Of a stretch of DNA of 43,594 nt, positions 18,101-25,321 are shown in pieces (within the stretch, counting starts at the first letter, position 1; each line of letters begins with the position of its first letter). The notes below the pieces were generated by a model. It made no database searches. It saw only the letters and a list, made by a program, of their open reading frames with translations, and was not told the DNA's origin. The translations under genes and the position numbers were made by a program. Origin of the DNA: a bacterium (lineage in GTDB: Bacteria; Zhuqueibacterota; Zhuqueibacteria; Residuimicrobiales; Oceaniaggregativiventaceae); NCBI GenBank assembly GCA_029565675.1, contig JAKQNP010000037.1:1-43594 (forward strand), given 5' to 3'.

Positions 18101-21100
18101 GATGATCTTTAACCGGATTGCCGCTTTGATCGAGGACGCGAGCGCTCACCGCAACCGGCGAGCTGGCTTTGCCATCGATCAGCGATGCGCTGATGCGTAC
18201 CAATTGGCTCGCCTCGGTTGGAGTGCCCCAGATAAAGACGATAATCGACGAAAAACTGTTGTTGGCCCTGTTGATCAACGGCTGGTTTTGGTATGAAGAT
18301 TTAATCTCGATCAGAGTTTGGCCGACAGATGCCCCCAACCGGAAATAGGTCTGGGCTATTCCATGTGCATCGGTTTGCAGCGCAACCAGGGTGCCTCCGG
18401 GTGCACCGTCAAAACTGCCGCTGCCGGAATAGAGTGAGAATGTGACCGGATGACCGGCGATCGGATTGAGGTACCTGTCGGTTATTTCGATTTGCAGCGG
18501 GTCGGCCAGGATTTGGCCGATGATGCCTGTGTCTTGTTCCGTCGATTTGAGGGCGATAAACCAGGGATTGGCAGGTTGTGCATTTGCGCGAAACTCGAGC
18601 GGTGCGCGGTCGAGCATGCTGCCGTTGCGCTGTGCCTGGGCATATAGCGTGTTCAGCACAGGGCGATCGCCGAGCTCCCAGGTCGCCGATGCCAAACCGT
18701 TTGCAGCGGTCAAAACCACCACCGTATCTTTACCGCCGACGGTTCCACCGCCGTCTCCGACATAAAAAGTCACCGGATGTTGGCCAATCGCATTGCCGCG
18801 AATATCGGCCACCTTGACCGTAGCTTGGATTTGCGAGTGCACGGCGGCGGTCCAGGTCGAATCGCCTGCAAAGAGGATTTGATCGGCAACGTCTGCAGTA
18901 GCAGTGGCGCGGAATTCGATCGACGCCACTTTGGGGTAATCGCTGGCCACCGCTTCGACCACGTTGTTCAAGACTCCGGCCACCGGTCCCAGTGTGAGAT
19001 AGACACGGGCTTTGCCGTCTTGATCGGTCTGGCTGTCGAAATACTGGGTGTGACCGATGCTGCCATCGCCGCTTTTCACCCGGAAATGAATGTCGATGCC
19101 TTCACCGCTGGGCAAATCATAACTGTCCACCACCTGGACGACAAACGGCGAATCCAGAGTGGTGGAAACCGTACCCACGAAACCATCGCCTGATGCGCGA
19201 ATCAGCCGCGCCGGATCACCGGGAATGAAGGTGCCGGTCAGGATCAGAGGACTTCCTTGCAGGTGAATGCCGGAATTCGCTGTGCGATAGGATTTGACTT
19301 CGATCCGTTCGGGACGCAACGGGTTGGTGCCCATGGTAAAATTGACGACCGCATTGCCGTTGGCGTCGGTCTGAACACGGCGATAGCCGGCGTTATTTTC
19401 GAAAGTTCCGGCTTCCAGCGAATAAAAGTCAACATCGTGATTCGGTTTCGGATTGTTATAGGCGTCCCGCACCTTGACGCTGATCGGTATGTGACCTTCA
19501 CCCGCTTTAGCGGAAAACTCGGTTTCTCCTGGCGGATCGGTATCGATTTGATAGGCCGTTGCCGCCGTTGCGGAGTGGATGAAAACCAACGCTTCGAGTT
19601 TGGGGTCTTCGCTGTAAACACGGACTTTATGCGAGCGATCACCTGCCAGAGTGCCAAGCGTGAAGACAGCAGAAGCCTGTCCATCGCCGCTGGAAAGACT
19701 CGAGGTCGAATCCTGGCCGTTGAAATGGCCGCCGCCCTCGATTGTTTTGAACCATATCCTCTCATTCTCGATAGGGCTATCGAAGGGGTCGGTCACGCGC
19801 ACGACCAGCGGCTGCGGCAATGCCGAGCCGGCCGTACCCGTCTGGTTTTGACCAGAGACGACCACAATTTTTGCAGCTTCTGTTTTGGTGATGGTCAGGT
19901 TGCCAAAGACGACTCCACCGGAAGACAAGAGCGGAACGGCAACGGCTGAAACCTGTACCGCGCCGATTTGCCGCCCTGCACTCAATTGCACAGCGGCGAT
20001 GCCGCTGGCGTTGGTGGTGTCATCGCGAGTGCTCTGCTGCAGAAAATGGGCGTCGCCGCTGGTGACGGTGAAACGAACCGCATAGCCGGAAACGCCGTTT
20101 TGGAATTGATCAACCACTTGCACTTGCAGCGAATCTGCAAAGACAAACCCCGCTGGCGTTTGTTGATTGTCGCCGCTGACTTTTTTCAGTTGTATCGGTA
20201 CATCCGGTGTGGCGGAGGCGAAAAAGTCGATCGTGGCCGGGCTAAACGGTGCACTGGCGCGCACCTGCTGGTTCGATACCCCGGCTTGTTGTCCGAGCGT
20301 CCAACTGATCGATGCGATGCCCAAAGCATCGGTGGTGTCGATCGCGGCGGACTGACCATCGACTTTGCCCTCACCTTGCAGAACGGTGAAACGAATCGGA
20401 GCTCCCTCGAAAGGTTGACCTTTGGTGTCGAGGACACGGACTTGCAGCGAAATCGGTAACGGCCGATTCACTGTGCCGATCTGTCCGTTGCCGGTGACAT
20501 ACTCCAGCGATGCCGGGCCGTTGTCTTTACGGGCGACGAATTCCAATGGCTGCAGAGCCGGAATATCTGGACAACGTGCAGTCACCTTGACGGGATCGAG
20601 ATTATAACCCAACGTTGGCGTGGCGTGTGCAAGACCGTTCTCATCGGAAGAGACCACGATACGGAAATCCTGGCCAAACAACCCATCGCCTTCGGTCACA
20701 GCAAATTCGACCTGCACACCAATACAATTGTTGCCATATGGATCGGTCAAATGCACGGCAAACGGGGTCTGCAGCGGCATTCCCGCCACGCCGGCGACGA
20801 CGATCGGCGAGGCATATTCCATGTTCGAAGGATCTTGTGCCTGGGCAAACAGGTCAAAGATGATCTCATTGTTGGTGCTGATGGATGGCGCCACAGCCTT
20901 GATTCGGATCGGACCGGCTTGATCGTCGAAAGTGACCAGAGTAAAGGCGGCACCGCTGTTGGAGGAAACGTTGGAAAAGATTTCGCTCTGGTTTTCGTCT
21001 CCCATCCCTGAGGGCGAGTAAGTCGATGATCGTGCCAACAGCAACCGGTCAATGCGGGCATCCGGTTCGCGGTTTTTGATCTCGATGTGATTGAGACCTT

Positions 21101-23267
21101 TGGTCAAACTGAATCGCATATTCAAGAGTTTATACCAGTTCCATTTGCCGTCGTCGCCAAAGTTCCATTGGGTGAAAGCTGAGCCGTTGACCGAGACATA
21201 ACACGAATTGCTCGAACTGTTTGGCGGCAGCGCACGCGCCCATAAAGTGTATTGCCCGCTCTGCGGCACATACACATCGTAAGCGATCAAACCCTCGCCG
21301 TAATTTCCGGATAACAGAGGAACGTAAACATATTTGGCACCAGAGGCTCCGAGATCACCGGCGGTGAGGTAACGGTCGAGAGATTTTCCGTGTTCCGCCT
21401 CGATCCAGATGTTGCCGTTGAATTTGCTCTCGATGGAATCGGTGCTGAGGAAGGCCTGACCGGAAACGACACTGAAATCGACAAAGACATTGCTGACACC
21501 GATGTTGTTGATGTCTTTTGCGTAGACGATCAACGGCGAGGCCAGTTGGGTGCCGATTTTACCCGACTCAGGCTCCCCTCCACTGACCAGGCGGGTTGCC
21601 TCCAGCGGTGACAATTCGATGCAGAAATAGTCGACATTGTTGTTGATGTTGCCGTACAGCATGATGCCAGAATAGAGCTCGGATGCATTGCCCAACAATT
21701 TTTTATCATCGTTTACCTGGCCGAGATAGATATTGTCGACATAGACGGAAAACGCATGGCCTTTGGTTTGGCTGTAATTGTAGATGACTTTGAATTCTGA
21801 ACCCGGCGCCGGGTCGAAAGTGGCCGGCATTGGCGATCGCATCAGCTCAGTCAGCTGACCGTAGATATAGGAGTTCAGATAGATGTTGTCCGGACGCACG
21901 CGAATAATGTAGCCGTTGGCGTTGCGATAATCCGGGCTGTCGAGCATCATCGCCAGACCGGTTGCATACATACCGCCTGACTCTTCCGTCACGGTATCTG
22001 ACCATTTCAGTTTAGCGGTCAAGGCACCGATATTGCCGCTGTAAGAAACAGAATCAAACACCGCCAGATAATTGCCCCACGTGGGTATGGTGCTGGTATT
22101 GACCAGCTCACACTGGCCTTCGTCGATCATAAAACTCGCGGGTGCAGACCAGCTGATGCCCAGCGTGTTTTCACAAAAGTCGTCGCAGAACTCGTTGTTG
22201 CTCTCCTGCGGCATATTGACAAAGCCCAGGCTCAATGGACCGCGGTTGTTTCTCTCGTCCCAGGCGCGGATGCCAAAGTAATAGGTGAGCCCGGGGAGAA
22301 GATTGCTCAGAATTGCGCTTTCGGTCTGGCCAGCGGCGGCGGGCTTGCCTTGTGAAACGAGTTTGCCGCTGGAAAAATTGCTGCCGTCGGCAAAAAATTC
22401 ATACATCGCATAACGGAGTTCTGTGAGATTGGTTTGACCGCTGCTGCCATCGTCTCCGGTTGCCTGCCATCGCAAACCCACGCTCCCATCATCGATCGGC
22501 GCCAACGACAACCACTGGATAATGCCTGGATTTCCGGTGTCGGATTGGTTGAATTGATCGATCAGCCGTCCAAATTCTTGTGCCATTTTGGCATAGCCGG
22601 CCGGATCGGGGTGAATACCATCGATCCTGACGTCTGTGGTGGTCAGCACGGTGTTGGCTATGGTGATTTTGCTGGTGATGAACCCCGGCGGGCTGTTGAA
22701 AAACATGCGATCGATTTCTGCATTGTAGTCGGTGGTAAATGCGATTGCATCCAGGCGCGGGGGAATTTTGCTGACGATGATGCGCTGCAGAAAGGTGCCG
22801 CGCGGGCCATTGGCATACTCGCACAGGTATTTAATCAATTGTCCGAGCAGACCGGCTGCAGTGTCGTTAAACGATGTGCCGCCATCCGAAGAATAGGGGC
22901 CGGTGGGCAGCCCTTGGTCGTTGGTGCCAAGATGCAGAATAACCACATTGGGCTGATAGAGATTCATGATATCAGGCGAGAGATATTTTTCCCCAGCTGT
23001 CAACAGATCCCTGATATGCGCTCCCCGTTGAAAAAATCCTTGATAGGGCGCCTCGCCGTCGGGACCGACAAAAGCAAAATTAATCCCTTTGTTCTGCAAA
23101 TATTGATAGAGATTATCCCGATAGCCGATTTCCGGTGTATCGCCGACCCCTTGTGTGATCGAATCGCCGATCGGCATAATCCGCCATACTTGCGCTGCAG
23201 CCGGTGTTAAATGGGCTAGACAAAAGATGAGAAGATACCCCGTCGTCTGATAAAGTCTTTTAAACAA
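15180..23267 (-). CDS. Giant T9SS surface protein: SGNH hydrolase head and Big_1-type repeat stalk
   Basis: A 2695-residue exported protein. I start it at the TTG at 23267: GGGAGG stands 7 nt upstream and the protein then opens with a clean signal peptide (MFKRLYQTTGYLLIFCLAH). The frame is open upstream to a GTG at 23327, but that start would bury the signal. Order: SGNH/GDSL hydrolase, about 27-240 (GDSITQG, LGTNDQG, DGIHPD: S36, N116, D216, H219); fibronectin III-like, 245-345; LamG-like, 360-550; then about 15 bacterial Ig-like (Big_1) domains to about 2230, each with a V-x-V-x-D-x-x-x-N-P core. The first Big_1 domain is split by a CBM6/35-like module (WIEAEHG to DRLLLARS, about 618-750). 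Cadherin-like and fibronectin-like parts follow, then a type A T9SS domain from about 2605 with QNYPNPFNPETQIRF. It probably stands out from the cell on a long stalk and acts on esterified glycans (inference). Confidence 0.88.
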   Translation of the reverse strand: MFKRLYQTTGYLLIFCLAHLTPAAAQVWRIMPIGDSITQGVGDTPEIGYRDNLYQYLQNKGINFAFVGPDGEAPYQGFFQRGAHIRDLLTAGEKYLSPDIMNLYQPNVVILHLGTNDQGLPTGPYSSDGGTSFNDTAAGLLGQLIKYLCEYANGPRGTFLQRIIVSKIPPRLDAIAFTTDYNAEIDRMFFNSPPGFITSKITIANTVLTTTDVRIDGIHPDPAGYAKMAQEFGRLIDQFNQSDTGNPGIIQWLSLAPIDDGSVGLRWQATGDDGSSGQTNLTELRYAMYEFFADGSNFSSGKLVSQGKPAAAGQTESAILSNLLPGLTYYFGIRAWDERNNRGPLSLGFVNMPQESNNEFCDDFCENTLGISWSAPASFMIDEGQCELVNTSTIPTWGNYLAVFDSVSYSGNIGALTAKLKWSDTVTEESGGMYATGLAMMLDSPDYRNANGYIIRVRPDNIYLNSYIYGQLTELMRSPMPATFDPAPGSEFKVIYNYSQTKGHAFSVYVDNIYLGQVNDDKKLLGNASELYSGIMLYGNINNNVDYFCIELSPLEATRLVSGGEPESGKIGTQLASPLIVYAKDINNIGVSNVFVDFSVVSGQAFLSTDSIESKFNGNIWIEAEHGKSLDRYLTAGDLGASGAKYVYVPLLSGNYGEGLIAYDVYVPQSGQYTLWARALPPNSSSNSCYVSVNGSAFTQWNFGDDGKWNWYKLLNMRFSLTKGLNHIEIKNREPDARIDRLLLARSSTYSPSGMGDENQSEIFSNVSSNSGAAFTLVTFDDQAGPIRIKAVAPSISTNNEIIFDLFAQAQDPSNMEYASPIVVAGVAGMPLQTPFAVHLTDPYGNNCIGVQVEFAVTEGDGLFGQDFRIVVSSDENGLAHATPTLGYNLDPVKVTARCPDIPALQPLEFVARKDNGPASLEYVTGNGQIGTVNRPLPISLQVRVLDTKGQPFEGAPIRFTVLQGEGKVDGQSAAIDTTDALGIASISWTLGQQAGVSNQQVRASAPFSPATIDFFASATPDVPIQLKKVSGDNQQTPAGFVFADSLQVQVVDQFQNGVSGYAVRFTVTSGDAHFLQQSTRDDTTNASGIAAVQLSAGRQIGAVQVSAVAVPLLSSGGVVFGNLTITKTEAAKIVVVSGQNQTGTAGSALPQPLVVRVTDPFDSPIENERIWFKTIEGGGHFNGQDSTSSLSSGDGQASAVFTLGTLAGDRSHKVRVYSEDPKLEALVFIHSATAATAYQIDTDPPGETEFSAKAGEGHIPISVKVRDAYNNPKPNHDVDFYSLEAGTFENNAGYRRVQTDANGNAVVNFTMGTNPLRPERIEVKSYRTANSGIHLQGSPLILTGTFIPGDPARLIRASGDGFVGTVSTTLDSPFVVQVVDSYDLPSGEGIDIHFRVKSGDGSIGHTQYFDSQTDQDGKARVYLTLGPVAGVLNNVVEAVASDYPKVASIEFRATATADVADQILFAGDSTWTAAVHSQIQATVKVADIRGNAIGQHPVTFYVGDGGGTVGGKDTVVVLTAANGLASATWELGDRPVLNTLYAQAQRNGSMLDRAPLEFRANAQPANPWFIALKSTEQDTGIIGQILADPLQIEITDRYLNPIAGHPVTFSLYSGSGSFDGAPGGTLVALQTDAHGIAQTYFRLGASVGQTLIEIKSSYQNQPLINRANNSFSSIIVFIWGTPTEASQLVRISASLIDGKASSPVAVSARVLDQSGNPVKDHPVHFQILNQAGSGYFETVGRTYVIKNSNAEGTAEAVWMLGTKAGTRVDSLQISSSNTLGPLRNSPLQIAANVFPADPLAVQSRVNAASSSPVNTRMPVIVTLVDPFGNPVYGRMVRLQLSGTGNTLEQPMAATDSQGRAFGAIQSSQSGEKILTATVVGQTDFSLESAILFTSGSVNSLLIAGGNNQTGNSGTVLAQPFIVQATDAFGNPVAGIPVIFSVQSGGGKFQENQLTQYTATTAADGLASVYLILGQQPDVNNIVFASSPFVAEAKTFSARSMQSAAVMLEPVAGEVYSGTVNDTLANPLQVRVLDANRQPVYHAAVQFMPLNGGLILTADPRSDYQGIARAAYRLGCQAGEQQVMARLTPNIAVTLTIQTKAAAAFQMVKKNGDNQIGTVRKALPQPFAVQIFDSCDNPKPGVPVIYKVIGGQGGHFSNSDTTQTDGYGFAYNLFTLGELAGEYLIQVSSPHLIKQTAVFRCQAQPDVAYAITSHSGNQQRMTTGRELLQPVKVKITDRWNNPVSNYVVSFAPIALDSNTPVGQVINSADTTDSEGIASCRWILGTKPGSNWLLTGWGLVGYPLTLEAIGVSNAYPEFIGLPKDTTIYYNHYSENKLFELWICAEDKDHDPVTIQVNGKPNTAQLLTHKPDSLLLRWRPTSDDNNRVYQLDMIVRDNREGVGIHSLLIRIDGNTAPRVISYKPVNTELVLHRPEKVLFAVTVSDPDPQDAVTFTWQVNGATAGVNSSQYTFDSALYPADTMCELVVLISDGKETSQMRWTLYLVTAVELSSLGAKAEPYKGICIDWTTRSETETAGFQILRSLTPSSGFETLNHQLIAPRKDRTYRFIDTTAVAGRTYHYLLEDIALSGARSQHGPIAVDVQLPQDFQVLQNYPNPFNPETQIRFQLPEAAKTRIAIYNLNGQTVRTLVDEQLEPGYHEITWNGTNDHGKQVGSGVYYYRIEAGKHSGIKKMALVR

Positions 23268-23689
23268 TTGCGTTCCTCCCGCTAGAAACTTGCTGGCTGG
23301 ATTGCGGTTTACCATTTTTATCCGCACTTAAAAAGCAAAAAGTGTACCTCGGTTGCGGATGTAATCGCGGCGCATAATGAGACGTAAATGTATTGATAAT
23401 ATTATAATTAAGAAAAAGGTCTCTGTGGCGACCAGGGAACGGCCTGCAAAAAAGGCGGCAGGGCTGTTTCATGTCGAAACAATCCGCACCAGCAGCATAC
23501 AATTTGACGCCATTCTTTGGTTTTGCAGGAAAATTTTGTTGAGCACGGATGATCGATTGTTTTGGCAAAAGGAGATCGGAATATTGCCATTGGCCGGCAA
23601 CAGCGGATTCCCGGCGGGATAGATGAAAAACGACTGCCACAAGTCGGGCGACAAATCTGGTGATGTTGGAGAGAGCAAAATCCGTGCGA
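23268..23689. other. Intergenic region upstream of the giant gene
   Basis: No gene is recognised in these 422 bp. An AT-rich run at about 23392-23420 could hold the promoter of the giant gene, but I cannot pick a certain -10/-35 pair. ATCCGCA (23320-23326) and TGCGGAT (23354-23360) form a 7-bp inverted repeat within its leader. A weak terminator for the next gene lies at 23626-23646. Confidence 0.5.
23626..23646 (-). terminator. Possible weak terminator after the outer-membrane protein gene
   Basis: Read on the minus strand, CGACT, a 6-nt loop, AGTCG and then TTTTT lie 44 bp past the stop codon at 23690. The 5-bp stem is short, so the call is tentative. Confidence 0.35.
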
Positions 23690-24277
23690 TTAAAATGTGT
23701 AGGCCAGTCTGAGGATAAAACTGGAACCGCTAAAATCATCGGTGGCGGCAATAACCTCATCGAATTTGACGTAGAGATAGAGGTATTCGACTGCAATGCT
23801 CAGATGCGGGAGGAGGAGGGCATCGATACCGGTGCCGACATCGATGCCGTTGGTGCTGACGTTGCTGGCAGCGGCTTTGTTGTTTTCCTCGCAGCGGCTA
23901 TAGACCTTGGTGCCGCCGAAGATGACATAGGGACTGATCGGCGAGGTGCTGATGATTTGTTGTTTGACTTCCAAAGCAAAATGGTGCAAAGTGATTTGAT
24001 CGTCCAGCCCTTGTCGCTGCGGATCGCTGAGCGACCATCGAAAAGCCTGCAGACGCAAGGCGATACCGTTCCAGGAAGGCGATACGATAAAGAGTCCCGG
24101 CGCATAGTCAGATCCCGCAACAGGCTTCAGCAGTGCACCTGTGTTCGTCTCCAACGAGGTCGGGTTCCACAAGAGAACCTGGATACCTATCGCCCCACGG
24201 TTGAAAGTTTGCTCGTCAGCTGATCTGCCAGCCACTGCCCCCATCAGCAGCATTGCAGTGAGTAGGGTTAAGCGCAA
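23690..24277 (-). CDS. Small outer-membrane beta-barrel protein, function unknown
   Basis: A 195-residue exported protein. I start it at TTG 24277, which has GAGG 6 nt upstream and gives a short signal peptide (MRLTLLTAMLLMGAVAG). The frame is open for 38 codons further, but that stretch overlaps palindromic DNA and does not look coding. The mature part alternates polar and hydrophobic residues (IGIQVLLWN, IALRLQAFRW, LSIAVEYLYLYVKF) and ends in LRLAYTF, the terminal aromatic residue expected for a barrel inserted by BamA. Size and ending suggest an 8-strand barrel of the OmpW/OmpX kind. No enzymatic motif is seen. Confidence 0.65.
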   Translation of the reverse strand: MRLTLLTAMLLMGAVAGRSADEQTFNRGAIGIQVLLWNPTSLETNTGALLKPVAGSDYAPGLFIVSPSWNGIALRLQAFRWSLSDPQRQGLDDQITLHHFALEVKQQIISTSPISPYVIFGGTKVYSRCEENNKAAASNVSTNGIDVGTGIDALLLPHLSIAVEYLYLYVKFDEVIAATDDFSGSSFILRLAYTF

Positions 24278-24307
24278 TTTTTTCCTCAAGGGTTGATTCT
24301 CATCCGC

Positions 24308-24395
24308 GTTCGGTGCAAAGCACCGGATCTTTAAGCAAAGCCATTGGATCGGGATCATCCAAGGGTGGATCCCGGGTTCGATGCGAAGCATCGAA
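24308..24395 (-). repeat. Structured leader: two sister hairpins flanking a third
   Basis: Two 20-nt copies of one element, GTTCGGTGCAAAGCACCGGA (24308-24327) and GTTCGATGCGAAGCATCGAA (24376-24395), differ at four places. Two of the changes (G to A and C to T) keep a stem base pair, so the hairpin is preserved. Between them GGGATC and GATCCC (24351-24373) form another stem-loop. The set sits 30-120 bp upstream of the TTG start of the outer-membrane protein gene. It may be a REP-like repeat or an RNA control element. Confidence 0.55.
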
Positions 24396-24556
24396 ACCTA
24401 CAGAAAATCAATCTGATAGCAATACACAGGGGGTTAAAACTGCCATTTGTGCAACCGCATAAGGAATAAGCGATTGAATGATTTTTGATTCGGTTGACAC
24501 TGAATCTGGATTTCAAACAGAGAGCAGTTTTAGATTGTTATTTATCGTGTTACGGA

Positions 24557-24895
24557 TTAAGCTTCTTCCTGAGGCGGCTCCTGTACTTGCGGCTGAAAAC
24601 CAATCTGTTTCTCCGCTTTGTTCTGATCCAGGGTGATCTTGATTTCACCGAATTGACTTTCGTACTTGCTGATGTTGTCGGTCAGGGCCTTGAGCAGCGA
24701 TTTTGCGTGTTGCGGGGTCATGATGATACGGGCATAGATTCGTGTTTTGGGCACGCCTGGCAGTACCCGGGTAAAGTCAAAGATGAATTCCGCACCAGAG
24801 TGGGTGATCAATGCCAGATTCGAATAAATCCCTTCGGCTTCTTTTTCACCTAACTGGATGTTGATTTGCTGCGGATTCTGCAGGGTATTGCTCAT
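24557..24895 (-). CDS. DUF3467 domain protein
   Basis: A 112-residue soluble protein of normal length for DUF3467. It shows the family pattern: YSNLALITHSGAEFIFDF, then RIYARIIMTPQHAKSLLKAL and an ending rich in Gln, Pro and Glu. The role of the family is not known. AAGGAG lies before the ATG. It points away from polA and is probably a single-gene unit; 160 bp without genes lie downstream. Confidence 0.85.
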   Translation of the reverse strand: MSNTLQNPQQINIQLGEKEAEGIYSNLALITHSGAEFIFDFTRVLPGVPKTRIYARIIMTPQHAKSLLKALTDNISKYESQFGEIKITLDQNKAEKQIGFQPQVQEPPQEEA

Positions 24896-25321
24896 CGGAA
24901 AATCTCCTTTTCAAGATCAAACGCCGTTATCCAGCGCTCTGTTTGCAGACGGCGACAATCGAAGCTGTTTACGAAAAAATCAGCAAAAAGATACATTCCG
25001 TGGTGCCCTGACGGGGGATTCCATTGATAAAATATCGAACTTTCGTTTAATTACCAACTAAAATTTTCAGCAACACACTGGCGTTTTTAAGGTTAGGGTC
25101 TATCCGGATGAATGCGGTGCTGACCCTGAATGCCAATCCTTTTAGAGAATATGGATTTATCCATTGCATACTTTTCTCAATTGTATTACATTAAACTCCC
25201 TGGATTGCGCGGATACGACCTCTTCATCCAGATCGATGTCAAAGGTCGTTCGGGCCTGGATCCACCTCTGCACAGACCACACACATCACTGCCGAACGGC
25301 AAAAAGGAACAAGGCGGTTAA
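24896..25321. other. Divergent intergenic region between DUF3467 gene and polA
   Basis: These 426 bp should hold the promoters of the two divergent genes. Short open frames exist but none resembles a known protein or has a good ribosome site. I see no clear consensus promoter or strong hairpin. An AT-rich block at about 25150-25195 is the best candidate region for the polA promoter. Confidence 0.4.

Noticed and set aside
15180-23267. Tandem DNA repeats in the giant gene.
   Set aside because: The Ig-like domains repeat at protein level only; their DNA has diverged, so no recent tandem duplication is visible.
23377-23622. Possible small gene upstream of the giant protein.
   Set aside because: No ribosome site, no recognisable motif, and it occupies the likely promoter region.
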